A stretch of DNA of 20,246 bases. Source: Sphingobium sp. Lineage in GTDB: Bacteria > Pseudomonadota > Alphaproteobacteria > Sphingomonadales > Sphingomonadaceae. The stretch is taken from positions 1 to 20,246 of the forward strand of contig JASBTC010000136.1 in assembly GCA_030148625.1 (NCBI GenBank), given 5' to 3'. Within the stretch, counting starts at the first letter, position 1; every line of letters begins with the position of its first letter. This document shows, one piece after another, positions 5,913-12,705 of the stretch. The translations under genes and the position numbers were made by a program. The notes under the pieces were generated by a model. The model worked only from the letters and a program-made list of their open reading frames with translations. It was not told the DNA's origin and did not search any database.

Positions 5913-5942
5913 ATGCCGTGGTCATACCGGATCGTTCCATGA
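5913..5942 (+). CDS. Nine-codon leader ORF coupled to the EamA transporter gene
   Basis: The ORF encodes MPWSYRIVP. It has a strong Shine-Dalgarno sequence (GGAGGGG, seven-base spacing) provided by repeat R2. Its TGA (5940-5942) overlaps the transporter ATG (5939-5941) as ATGA, the classic arrangement for translational coupling. The transporter start itself has no good ribosome-binding site, so this leader may bring ribosomes to it. Alternatively, it is a leftover of a gene that once followed the repeat, since it begins ATGCCG like the DUF559 gene. Confidence 0.45.
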   Translation: MPWSYRIVP

Positions 5943-6862
5943 TCACCTCCCCGATCTGGCTGCCCGCGACGCTGATCGCCGGGCTGTTCCAGGCATGGCG
6001 GACGGCGGTGCAGCGGCGGGTGAGCCAGTCATTGTCGGTGAACGCCGCCGGGTTGGTGCGTTATCTCTACGGACTGCCCTTTGTCGTGGCATTGTGGGCG
6101 ACCTATCAATTCGCGATCGCGCCCGCGCCCATGCCCGCGATCGGGGTGATGGTCCTGCCGCTCTGCACAGCGGCCGGATTTGCGCAGATCGTCGCGACCA
6201 ATTTGCTGTTGATGGCATTCGACCAGCGCAATTTCGTTGTCGGCACCGCTTATTCGAAGACCGAGGCGGTGCAGGGCGCGCTGCTGTCGTTGCTGCTGCT
6301 CGGCGAGCGGCTGAACATCCTGGCCTGGGCGGGAATCGTTGCCGGGGTGATCGGGGTGATGATCCTGTCGACGGGGGGCAAGCGCATGGGCGCCGGCGAA
6401 TTGCTGCGTGCGCTCGGCCAGCCCGCGGCGCGCTATGGCATCGCCTCCGGCCTGTTCTTTGCACTTACAGCGGTCGCGGTGCGCCGCTCGACCGCGGAGG
6501 TGGCCACTGGCGACCCGATCCGCGCCGCATTGATCGTGCTGGCCGTGACGGTCGCGCTCCAGACGATGATGCTGGGCGGCTGGCTGTTCTGGCGTGAGCG
6601 CGACCAGGTCCGCGCGGTGTTTTCGAGCTGGCGGGTCTCCGGTCAGGTCGGTCTGCTCTCGGCGCTGGGATCGGCCTGCTGGTTCACCGGCTTCGCCACC
6701 GCGCCGGTCGCGCTTGTGCGGATCGTCGGACAGGTCGAGATGGTCTTCACGCTCGGCTTCGCGCATTTCTATCTGCGTGAAAGGCTGCGTGGCAGCGAGG
6801 TTGCCGGGCTCGTGCTGGTCGTTCTCGGCGTGATGCTGGCGCTCGGCGGATCGATGCGCTGA
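5939..6862 (+). CDS. EamA/DMT-superfamily membrane transporter
   Basis: A 307-residue inner-membrane protein with about ten hydrophobic segments in two halves, the duplicated layout of drug/metabolite transporters (EamA domains). The first half ends near GIVAGVIGVMILSTGG and the second near LVLVVLGVMLALGGSMR; both have the family's closing helix after an E-R-L motif (LLLGERLN and HFYLRERLRG). Such proteins export or import small metabolites; the substrate cannot be read from the sequence. The ATG at 5939 gives an N-terminus that starts with the first helix. It lacks a clear Shine-Dalgarno sequence but overlaps the stop of a nine-codon leader ORF. The open frame continues upstream through repeats R2 and R1, but that part is repeat sequence, not protein-like. 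Confidence 0.85.
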   Translation: MITSPIWLPATLIAGLFQAWRTAVQRRVSQSLSVNAAGLVRYLYGLPFVVALWATYQFAIAPAPMPAIGVMVLPLCTAAGFAQIVATNLLLMAFDQRNFVVGTAYSKTEAVQGALLSLLLLGERLNILAWAGIVAGVIGVMILSTGGKRMGAGELLRALGQPAARYGIASGLFFALTAVAVRRSTAEVATGDPIRAALIVLAVTVALQTMMLGGWLFWRERDQVRAVFSSWRVSGQVGLLSALGSACWFTGFATAPVALVRIVGQVEMVFTLGFAHFYLRERLRGSEVAGLVLVVLGVMLALGGSMR

Positions 6863-6875
6863 GACGAGGCGTGGC

Positions 6876-7229
6876 TTATGGGCTGCCCGGGCTGCCGGCG
6901 CCCGGTTGAGCGGCCCGTTTCCGCTTCGCCTTGCGATGATCCGCGACGTCGAGCAATGTCTGCAAGCGGACATCCTCGAACTTGCCGATCCAGCGACGCA
7001 CGATCTGTGCGAGCGGAACGGGGTTGAGATAATGAAGCTTCTCGCGGCCGCGGCGGCGGACGGCGACCAGGTTTGCCGCTTCCAATATGGCGAGATGCTT
7101 CGAAACAGCCTGGCGCGACATTGCGAGATCGGTGCAGAGAGCGGTCAGCGTCTGGCCGTTACGAGTGACGAGTCGATCGAGCAGTTCACGCCGGCTTTCA
7201 TCCGCCAGCGCCCGGAAAATATCAGTCAT
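6876..7229 (-). CDS. ArsR-family winged-helix transcriptional regulator
   Basis: A 117-residue DNA-binding protein. The N-terminal FRALADESRRELLDRL is the signature of the ArsR/SmtB family's SdpR-like branch. Helix-turn-helix residues follow (LTALCTDLAMSRQAVSKHLAILEAANLV), and the wing is VRRRGREKLHYLNPVPL. I see no CxC or other metal-binding cysteine motif in the recognition helix, so metal sensing is unlikely. Relatives often sit beside genes for small-molecule enzymes or SRPBCC proteins; here the divergent neighbour is a metallo-hydrolase. The ATG at 7229 is preferred to the adjacent GTG at 7232. The promoter (7236-7264) has a palindrome between -35 and -10, strongly suggesting autorepression. 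The predicted transcript would start at or very near the start codon. Confidence 0.9.
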   Translation of the reverse strand: MTDIFRALADESRRELLDRLVTRNGQTLTALCTDLAMSRQAVSKHLAILEAANLVAVRRRGREKLHYLNPVPLAQIVRRWIGKFEDVRLQTLLDVADHRKAKRKRAAQPGAGSPGSP

Positions 7230-7235
7230 CACCTT

Positions 7236-7264
7236 GATTAAGCAACCAAAAGGTTGCCTGTCAA
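7236..7264 (-). promoter_or_regulatory. Promoter of the ArsR-type gene with an operator in its spacer
   Basis: On the minus strand, TTGACA (7264-7259, perfect consensus) is followed by a 17-base spacer and TTAATC (7241-7236). The spacer contains the inverted repeat GCAACC-TTTT-GGTTGC (7257-7242). Only six bases separate the -10 from the ATG, so transcription would begin about at the start codon, giving a leaderless message. The layout is what an autorepressor would use. Confidence 0.7.
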
Positions 7265-7333
7265 CATTTTGAAGCGGCTTGCGGGCACACGCGACTCGGC
7301 TATGCGTCGACCGGCACGGTATCCGGAGAAAAC

Positions 7334-8515
7334 ATGCGAAGCGCGACGATCAGGCTGCTCAAGGCGCTCGCAACCATCATCCTGTTTACGACGATCGCGC
7401 TGTGCCTGGCGGTCACGATCGTGCCGCCTTTCCTCGACCGCATCTATTATCATGGGCCGGTCAGCGATCATTATGATGGCGCGCGCTTCTTCAATCCGGA
7501 TGGCGAGGATACGGTGCGGCCGCCGACGGGCGGCAGCCGTGGAGGTTTCCTGTTCCGTTGGGTGCTGGGGCGTGACGACCGCCCCGCCTGGCCCGACGGG
7601 ATCGCGGTCGGGCAGGCGAGCCCCGCCGCAAGGGTCGAAGGCGAGGCGATGGTCGCGACCTGGGTTGGCCATGCCACCATGCTGATCCAGACCGCCGGCC
7701 TCAATATCCTGACTGATCCGGTCTGGAGCGACGTGGCGGGCCCGCTCAACCTGGTTGGGCCGAAGCGGATCGCGCCGCCCGGCATCCGCTTCGAGGATCT
7801 GCCGAAGATCGATCTCGTTGTCGTCAGCCACAATCATTACGATCATATGGATCTGCCGACGTTGAAACGGCTCTGGGAGCGCGACCGGCCGAAGATCGTG
7901 ACGAGCCTGGGCAACGACACGCTGATCCGCAGCACCGGCGCCGAAGCGACCGCGCTCGACTGGGGCGGACGGTTGACCGTGAAGCCCGGCATCGACGTTG
8001 TCGTGACGCGCAACCATCATTGGGGCAGCCGCTGGGGCACCGACCGCAATCGCGCGCTCTGGTCCAGCTTCACCGTCACCCTGCCCGGCGGCAATATCTT
8101 CTTCGCGGGAGACACCGGGCCTGGCGACATGAAATGGCCCGCCGAGGCCGCACGGCTGGGCCCGGTGCGGCTGGCGATCCTGCCCATCGGCGCTTTCCGC
8201 TTCGAGCCCGGCCAGATGAAGACCGGCAGCCATATCGGCCCGCGCGAGGCGGTGGAGGTGTTCTCCGGGCTCGGTGCGTCCTTCGGCCTGCCCATCCATT
8301 GGGGAACCTTCCGCCTGTCCTACGAGGCGTATGACACGCCGCCCAGGATGCTCGACCTGTTCACGCGCTGCGCCGGCTATGCGCCCGACGCATTCCGCCC
8401 GCGCCGCATCGGCATGCCGGTCAGCGTGCCGCCCTATGCCGTGCCCGCGCGCGCGTCGGTGGTCGATGCGCGCGATTGCGCCGAAGGATCGGCGGCACTC
8501 AGGGCTTTGCGTTGA
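7334..8515 (+). CDS. Membrane-anchored metallo-beta-lactamase-fold hydrolase, UlaG/NAPE-PLD-like
   Basis: A 393-residue protein with an N-terminal hydrophobic anchor (about 7-30) and a metallo-beta-lactamase domain. The metal-binding motif SHNHYDHMD (165-173) gives HxHxDH. Further ligands are a histidine in TRNHHWGSR (225-233), Asp260 in FAGDTG and a histidine in LPIHWGTF. WVGHATMLIQ, ILTDPVWS and GPLNLVGPKRIAPPGI are typical of the subgroup that includes N-acyl-phosphatidylethanolamine phospholipase D and UlaG, rather than true beta-lactamases. Phosphodiester or lactone hydrolysis is therefore likelier than beta-lactam cleavage. The ATG at 7334 follows GGAGAAAAC. It is divergent from the ArsR-type gene (104 bp between starts) and may be its target. 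The substrate is unknown. Confidence 0.87.
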   Translation: MRSATIRLLKALATIILFTTIALCLAVTIVPPFLDRIYYHGPVSDHYDGARFFNPDGEDTVRPPTGGSRGGFLFRWVLGRDDRPAWPDGIAVGQASPAARVEGEAMVATWVGHATMLIQTAGLNILTDPVWSDVAGPLNLVGPKRIAPPGIRFEDLPKIDLVVVSHNHYDHMDLPTLKRLWERDRPKIVTSLGNDTLIRSTGAEATALDWGGRLTVKPGIDVVVTRNHHWGSRWGTDRNRALWSSFTVTLPGGNIFFAGDTGPGDMKWPAEAARLGPVRLAILPIGAFRFEPGQMKTGSHIGPREAVEVFSGLGASFGLPIHWGTFRLSYEAYDTPPRMLDLFTRCAGYAPDAFRPRRIGMPVSVPPYAVPARASVVDARDCAEGSAALRALR

Positions 8516-8576
8516 GCGTTTGATCGAAAAAGCGCGGAAGAGCTTTTCTGAAAGCGGTACCGCTTCACGCAAACGC
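8516..8576. terminator. Structured convergent intergenic region, probable bidirectional terminator
   Basis: Almost the whole gap between two convergent stop codons is self-complementary. Outer arms GCGTTTG (8516-8522) and CAAACGC (8570-8576) enclose two inner elements: AAAAGC...GCTTTT (8528-8533 with 8542-8547), which on the minus strand is followed by an extra T run, and the perfect 14-mer palindrome AAGCGGTACCGCTT (8552-8565). Confidence 0.55.
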
Positions 8577-8577
8577 C

Positions 8578-10263
8578 TCAGGGCGCGTCGGTGACGCGCT
8601 TGAACGCATAGCCCGTCGAGAAATCGAACTGGTCCATCCGCCCTTTCGGATCGCGCCGGAAATCGACGAAGAAATTGCGGGAGTCCATCTCATAGGGCCA
8701 GCGCGGACGCGCCTTGAACATATCATAATTCCAATGTTCGAGGTCGTAGCGGTCGCGGCCTGCGGCAATGACGAGATGGCCGTTCTCGACGGTCACCCTA
8801 GCCGTACCGAACGCGCCATTGTCGGCGAAGCTGCCGGTATAGGCAGTGAGCGGCATCGACGGGCTGGTGCCGGCGACACGCGCCTGGACAATGGCCTGCT
8901 GCGCCGCGTCGCTCTCGGCACGCTGCTTGAGCGCCTGCGCCCGGAAACGGCGGCTCCAGTCGCGGTCACCGACACCAAGCGCCTCGTCGATCGCGATTTG
9001 CGCGACGGCCAGCGGCATCATCGTCTCTTCCGAATTGGCGAGCGCGATCACGGCGATGCCGTCGTCGGGAAGGAACGCCATCCGGCTGCGAAAGCCGTCA
9101 ATGCCGCCTGAGTGCGAGATCACCGTGTGCCCGCGATAGTCGTGTGCGTACCAGCCCATGGCATAGCTGCGAAAGCGGATCCGGTCTTCGCCGTCGCCGG
9201 CGACGGTCACCCACTCGTCCGCCGCCCGCGCGCCGCGCACAGGCGTCTGCGGCACATGGGTCTCATGCAGGGCTGCGGGGGAGAGCAGCGCCCTTGCGCC
9301 GCTACGGCCGTCGGCGAGCTGGAATTGCAGCCAGAGTGCCATGTCGTGGGCGCTCGAATTGACCCCTCCCGCGGGCGTCGCGGTCTCGTCCTCATAGCGC
9401 CATTCGATCGGGCGCCAGCGATCGGCTCCGCGGAGATGGGGAGAGGCGGCGTTGGCGTCCGCGCGTGCGCGCAGGCTGTCGGCATTGGTGCGCGTCATGC
9501 CGAGCGGCTTCCAGAAACTGTCGGCGGCATAGTCTTCCCAGGCCTTGCCGGTGACCGTCGACACGACCTGGCCGAGCGCGGTGTAGCTGTCGGTCGTGTA
9601 GAGGAATTCCGAGCGCAGCGGATGGATCTGGGGCAGGAAGCGGATCCGCCGGACATGATCGGCGCGGTCGAGGCTGGCGCGGCGGAAGCTGTATTCGGAA
9701 CTGCCGATGCCGCTGCGCATGCTGAGCAGGTCGCGCAGCGTCACTTCGTCGGTGTCGCGGTCGCGCGGCATGCGGAACCAGGGCAGATAGCGGGTGACCG
9801 GCGCATCCCAGGCGAGCTTTCCCTCATCGACCAGCTTCGCCACGGTCGCGGAGGCAAAGCTCTTGGTAAGCGATGCGATGCCGAACAGCGTCCGCGCATC
9901 GACCGGCTTGTCGTCCCCGGCCTTGCGCACGCCAAAGCCGCGCTCATGGATGATGCGCCCGTCGCGGACGATCGCGATGGCGAGGCCGGGCTGGTTCCAT
10001 TCGCGCATCATCGCTTCGACCCTGGCGTCGAAGCTGGCGATGTCGAAAGCGCGCTCGTTCGCCAGCGTTTGCGCGGTGGGTTGCGTCTGCGCGAACACCA
10101 TGCCCGGAACCGTCGCGAAGGCGATTGCAAGACAGGTGCGGAATATGGTCGGCCCGTGGCGGGCAAGCCGGGAGGTACCAATGGCTGGGGATATGGTCAT
10201 AAAGGCTCTGCGGCTGGAGTGCGGGATGAAGTCCGTGACGATGCCCGCATAGTCCATCGGCAT
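8578..10263 (-). CDS. Secreted beta-lactamase-family serine hydrolase (class C/esterase-like) with a C-terminal extra domain
   Basis: Penicillin-binding-protein-like hydrolase (beta-lactamase family domain, about 75-430) followed by a C-terminal domain of about 120 residues resembling DUF3471. Numbering from 10263, the active-site SLTK is at 131-134, the Tyr motif falls in FLYTTDSY (220-227), and HSGG at 384-387 replaces the KTG triad, as in esterases and D-aminopeptidases of this group. YTT instead of YSN argues against a classical resistance beta-lactamase. A signal peptide ends near GMVFA-Q (about residue 58). Starts: the ATG at 10263 has GGAG four bases upstream; the in-frame ATG at 10200 gives a more normal 38-residue signal peptide but a weak ribosome site. 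It is divergent from the acylase operon and convergent with the metallo-hydrolase gene. The substrate is unknown: peptide, ester or amide. Confidence 0.85.
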   Translation of the reverse strand: MPMDYAGIVTDFIPHSSRRAFMTISPAIGTSRLARHGPTIFRTCLAIAFATVPGMVFAQTQPTAQTLANERAFDIASFDARVEAMMREWNQPGLAIAIVRDGRIIHERGFGVRKAGDDKPVDARTLFGIASLTKSFASATVAKLVDEGKLAWDAPVTRYLPWFRMPRDRDTDEVTLRDLLSMRSGIGSSEYSFRRASLDRADHVRRIRFLPQIHPLRSEFLYTTDSYTALGQVVSTVTGKAWEDYAADSFWKPLGMTRTNADSLRARADANAASPHLRGADRWRPIEWRYEDETATPAGGVNSSAHDMALWLQFQLADGRSGARALLSPAALHETHVPQTPVRGARAADEWVTVAGDGEDRIRFRSYAMGWYAHDYRGHTVISHSGGIDGFRSRMAFLPDDGIAVIALANSEETMMPLAVAQIAIDEALGVGDRDWSRRFRAQALKQRAESDAAQQAIVQARVAGTSPSMPLTAYTGSFADNGAFGTARVTVENGHLVIAAGRDRYDLEHWNYDMFKARPRWPYEMDSRNFFVDFRRDPKGRMDQFDFSTGYAFKRVTDAP

Positions 10264-10336
10264 GAATCTCCAAAAGCGCCACCCCCTCGGAAGGGCCCGG
10301 ATTTACATTCGCAAGAGCGTCTGATCTATCCACGCA

Positions 10337-12685
10337 ATGCACCGCCAAATCCCATCGGCGATCCGCCGAACCTTCGCTGCTGTCCTGATCGCCTTTATGG
10401 CCTGCCTGCCCGCACAGGCGGTATCGGCGCGGCCGGCGGGCGTTTCGATCGTGCGCACGACCTATGGCATACCCCATATCACCGCCTCCGACTGGCGCGG
10501 CCTGGGCTATGGCTATGGCTATGTCGCCGCCGAGGACAATCTGTGCATTCTTGCGGACGCCTTCGTCACCTTCCGCGGCGAAAGATCGCGCTATTTCGGC
10601 GCCACGGCCCGCCGCGGCCGGGGCAGCACATTGGGCACGCCGGTCAATCTCGAATCGGATTTCTTCTTTCGTCACGTCGCCGACGACGCGCAGATCGCAC
10701 GCTTCCGGGCGGTGCAGCCGGCCGATCTCGACGCGCTGATTACGGGCTATGCGGCGGGCTACAGCCGCTATGTCGGCGAGTTGCGCGGTGGCGGCCATGC
10801 CGGTCGCCATGCCGATTGCCGCGGTGCCGAATGGCTGAACGCGGCGACCGCCGAGGATATCTATCGCCGGCTCTACGTGCTCTCGCTCACCGCCAGCTCG
10901 GTCAATTTCATCGAGGCGATCGGCAGCGCCCAGCCGCCCGCCAAGGGCGCTGCCGCTGTGACGCGACCCGGAGCACAGCAGATCGCCTGGACCTTGCCGG
11001 CCGATCGCGATCCCGATTTCGGCAGCAACATGTACGGCTTCGGCAGCGAGGCGACGGGCACGAAACACGGGCTGCTGCTCGGCAATCCGCATTGGTATTG
11101 GAAGAGCGTCGACCGGTTCCAGCAGGTGCATCTCAAGATTCCCGGGAAGATCGACGTCCATGGTGTGTCGATCGTCGGCGTTCCCGTGATCCAGGTCGGC
11201 TTCAACCGCGACGTCGCATGGAGCCATACCGTGTCCACCGCGGCCCGCTTCACGCTCTACAAGCTCAAGCTCGTCGAGGGTGATCCGACGGCCTATCTCT
11301 ATGACGGCAAGGTTCGGCGGATGACGGCGCGCCCGGTCACCGTGCAGGTCAAGGACGATGACGGCAGCATCCGCGCCGTCACCCGCACGCTTTACCGGTC
11401 GCACTACGGATCGATGCTGGCGACGGGCTGGACCGGGACCGAGGCGCTGACCATCCGCGACGTCAATGCCGACAATATGAGGCTCTATCGCAATTGGCTG
11501 CGCCTCGATCGTGCCGGGAGCCTCGACGAATTCATTCGTATCCAGCGCGAAGAGGTGGCGATCCCCTGGGTCAATACCGTCGCGGTCGGCCGCAACGACA
11601 ATCGCGCCTGGTATGCCGATATCGGCGCGATCCCCAATGTCAGCGACGCCAAGCGCGCCGCTTGCAGCGTCGCCAAGGCGACGCTCGACGGTTCGCGCTC
11701 CGAATGCGAGTGGGACAATGATGCGGACACGCCGCAACCCGGCACGCTGGGCGTGTCGAAGCTGCCGTCGATCGAGCGGCGCGACTATGTGGCGAACATG
11801 AACGACAGCTATTGGCTCGCCAATCCCGGCGTGCCGCTGACCGGCTATCCCGCGATCATCGGCGCGGTCGACAATGAACAGTCGATGCGCACCCGGCTGG
11901 GGCATCGCCTCGCGCAGCAGCGGCTGGCCGGCACCGACGGTCTGCCCGGCAAGGGCGTGACCAGCGAAAGCCTGAGGGCGATCACGCTCAACAGCCGCGT
12001 GATGACCGCCGAGCTGTTCCTCGACGACCTGCTGGCCGGCCCCTGCCGCAAAACCACGATCAAGCTGGCCGCGACCGGCGCCGATATCGACGTGAGAAAG
12101 GCCTGTGCGGTGCTTGCCGCCTGGGATCGGCGCGGCAATATCGACTCAGTCGGCGCGCATATCTGGGACCGGTTCTGGGACGAGCTGAAAGACGTTCCGG
12201 CGGAGGCGCGCTATAGCACCCCCTTCGACCCCGCGCGTCCGATCGACACGCCGCGCGGACTGCGCGCCGACACGCCCGTGGTGGAGCAGGCGTTCGCCGC
12301 CGCGGTGCGCGTGGTCCAGGCCAGCGGCATCGCACTCGATGCGCCGCGATCGGCCTATCAATATCTGACCGATGCCGATGGTACGAAGATTCCGCTCGCC
12401 GGCGGCTGCGGTGCGCAGGGCTATTTCACCATCGTCTGCACGCAGATCACCGAACAGGGGCCGGTCGCGAACGTGCACGGCAACAGCTATATCCAGGTGG
12501 TCGGCTTCGACGACAAGGGCGTCGTTCCCTACACGCTGGAGGTGCCGTCGCAATCCACCGATCCCGCATCGCCCTGGTATCGCGACTATACGCGCGCCTA
12601 TTCGCAGAAACGCTGGCACCGCGCGCCGTTCACCGACCGGGAGATCCGGCGTGCCACGGTTGCGCGGACGACACTGGTCGACTGA
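10337..12685 (+). CDS. Penicillin acylase-family Ntn-hydrolase (acyl-homoserine-lactone acylase-like)
   Basis: A periplasmic N-terminal-nucleophile amidase made as one precursor of 782 residues, the usual length. The signal peptide ends near PAQA-VSA (about 28). The alpha-subunit part starts with VRTTYGIPHI, and autocleavage is expected between Gly229 and Ser230 (FG-SNMYGFG), making Ser230 the beta-chain nucleophile. Counting from that Ser as 1, His23 (NPHW) and Val70 (SHTV) fall exactly where PvdQ-type acylases have catalytic residues, and an NMND motif (487-490, about 258-261) is near the expected Asn269. The enzyme should hydrolyse acyl-amide bonds, such as acyl-homoserine lactones, beta-lactam side chains or acyl-peptides. 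It precedes an amidohydrolase by 20 bp, probably in one operon, and is divergent from a beta-lactamase-family gene. No strong ribosome site precedes the ATG. Confidence 0.9.
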   Translation: MHRQIPSAIRRTFAAVLIAFMACLPAQAVSARPAGVSIVRTTYGIPHITASDWRGLGYGYGYVAAEDNLCILADAFVTFRGERSRYFGATARRGRGSTLGTPVNLESDFFFRHVADDAQIARFRAVQPADLDALITGYAAGYSRYVGELRGGGHAGRHADCRGAEWLNAATAEDIYRRLYVLSLTASSVNFIEAIGSAQPPAKGAAAVTRPGAQQIAWTLPADRDPDFGSNMYGFGSEATGTKHGLLLGNPHWYWKSVDRFQQVHLKIPGKIDVHGVSIVGVPVIQVGFNRDVAWSHTVSTAARFTLYKLKLVEGDPTAYLYDGKVRRMTARPVTVQVKDDDGSIRAVTRTLYRSHYGSMLATGWTGTEALTIRDVNADNMRLYRNWLRLDRAGSLDEFIRIQREEVAIPWVNTVAVGRNDNRAWYADIGAIPNVSDAKRAACSVAKATLDGSRSECEWDNDADTPQPGTLGVSKLPSIERRDYVANMNDSYWLANPGVPLTGYPAIIGAVDNEQSMRTRLGHRLAQQRLAGTDGLPGKGVTSESLRAITLNSRVMTAELFLDDLLAGPCRKTTIKLAATGADIDVRKACAVLAAWDRRGNIDSVGAHIWDRFWDELKDVPAEARYSTPFDPARPIDTPRGLRADTPVVEQAFAAAVRVVQASGIALDAPRSAYQYLTDADGTKIPLAGGCGAQGYFTIVCTQITEQGPVANVHGNSYIQVVGFDDKGVVPYTLEVPSQSTDPASPWYRDYTRAYSQKRWHRAPFTDREIRRATVARTTLVD

Positions 12686-12705
12686 ATGACTGGAAGGCAC
12701 CGTCG

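Noticed and set aside
5744..5938. N-terminal extension of the EamA transporter and matching 63-codon frame
   Set aside because: The translated segment is repeat sequence (R1 and R2), not protein-like.
9112..11905. Very long open frames opposite the beta-lactamase-family and acylase genes
   Set aside because: They lie antisense to well-supported proteins and have Arg/Ala/Pro/His-rich composition typical of GC-rich shadow frames; no family motif is present.
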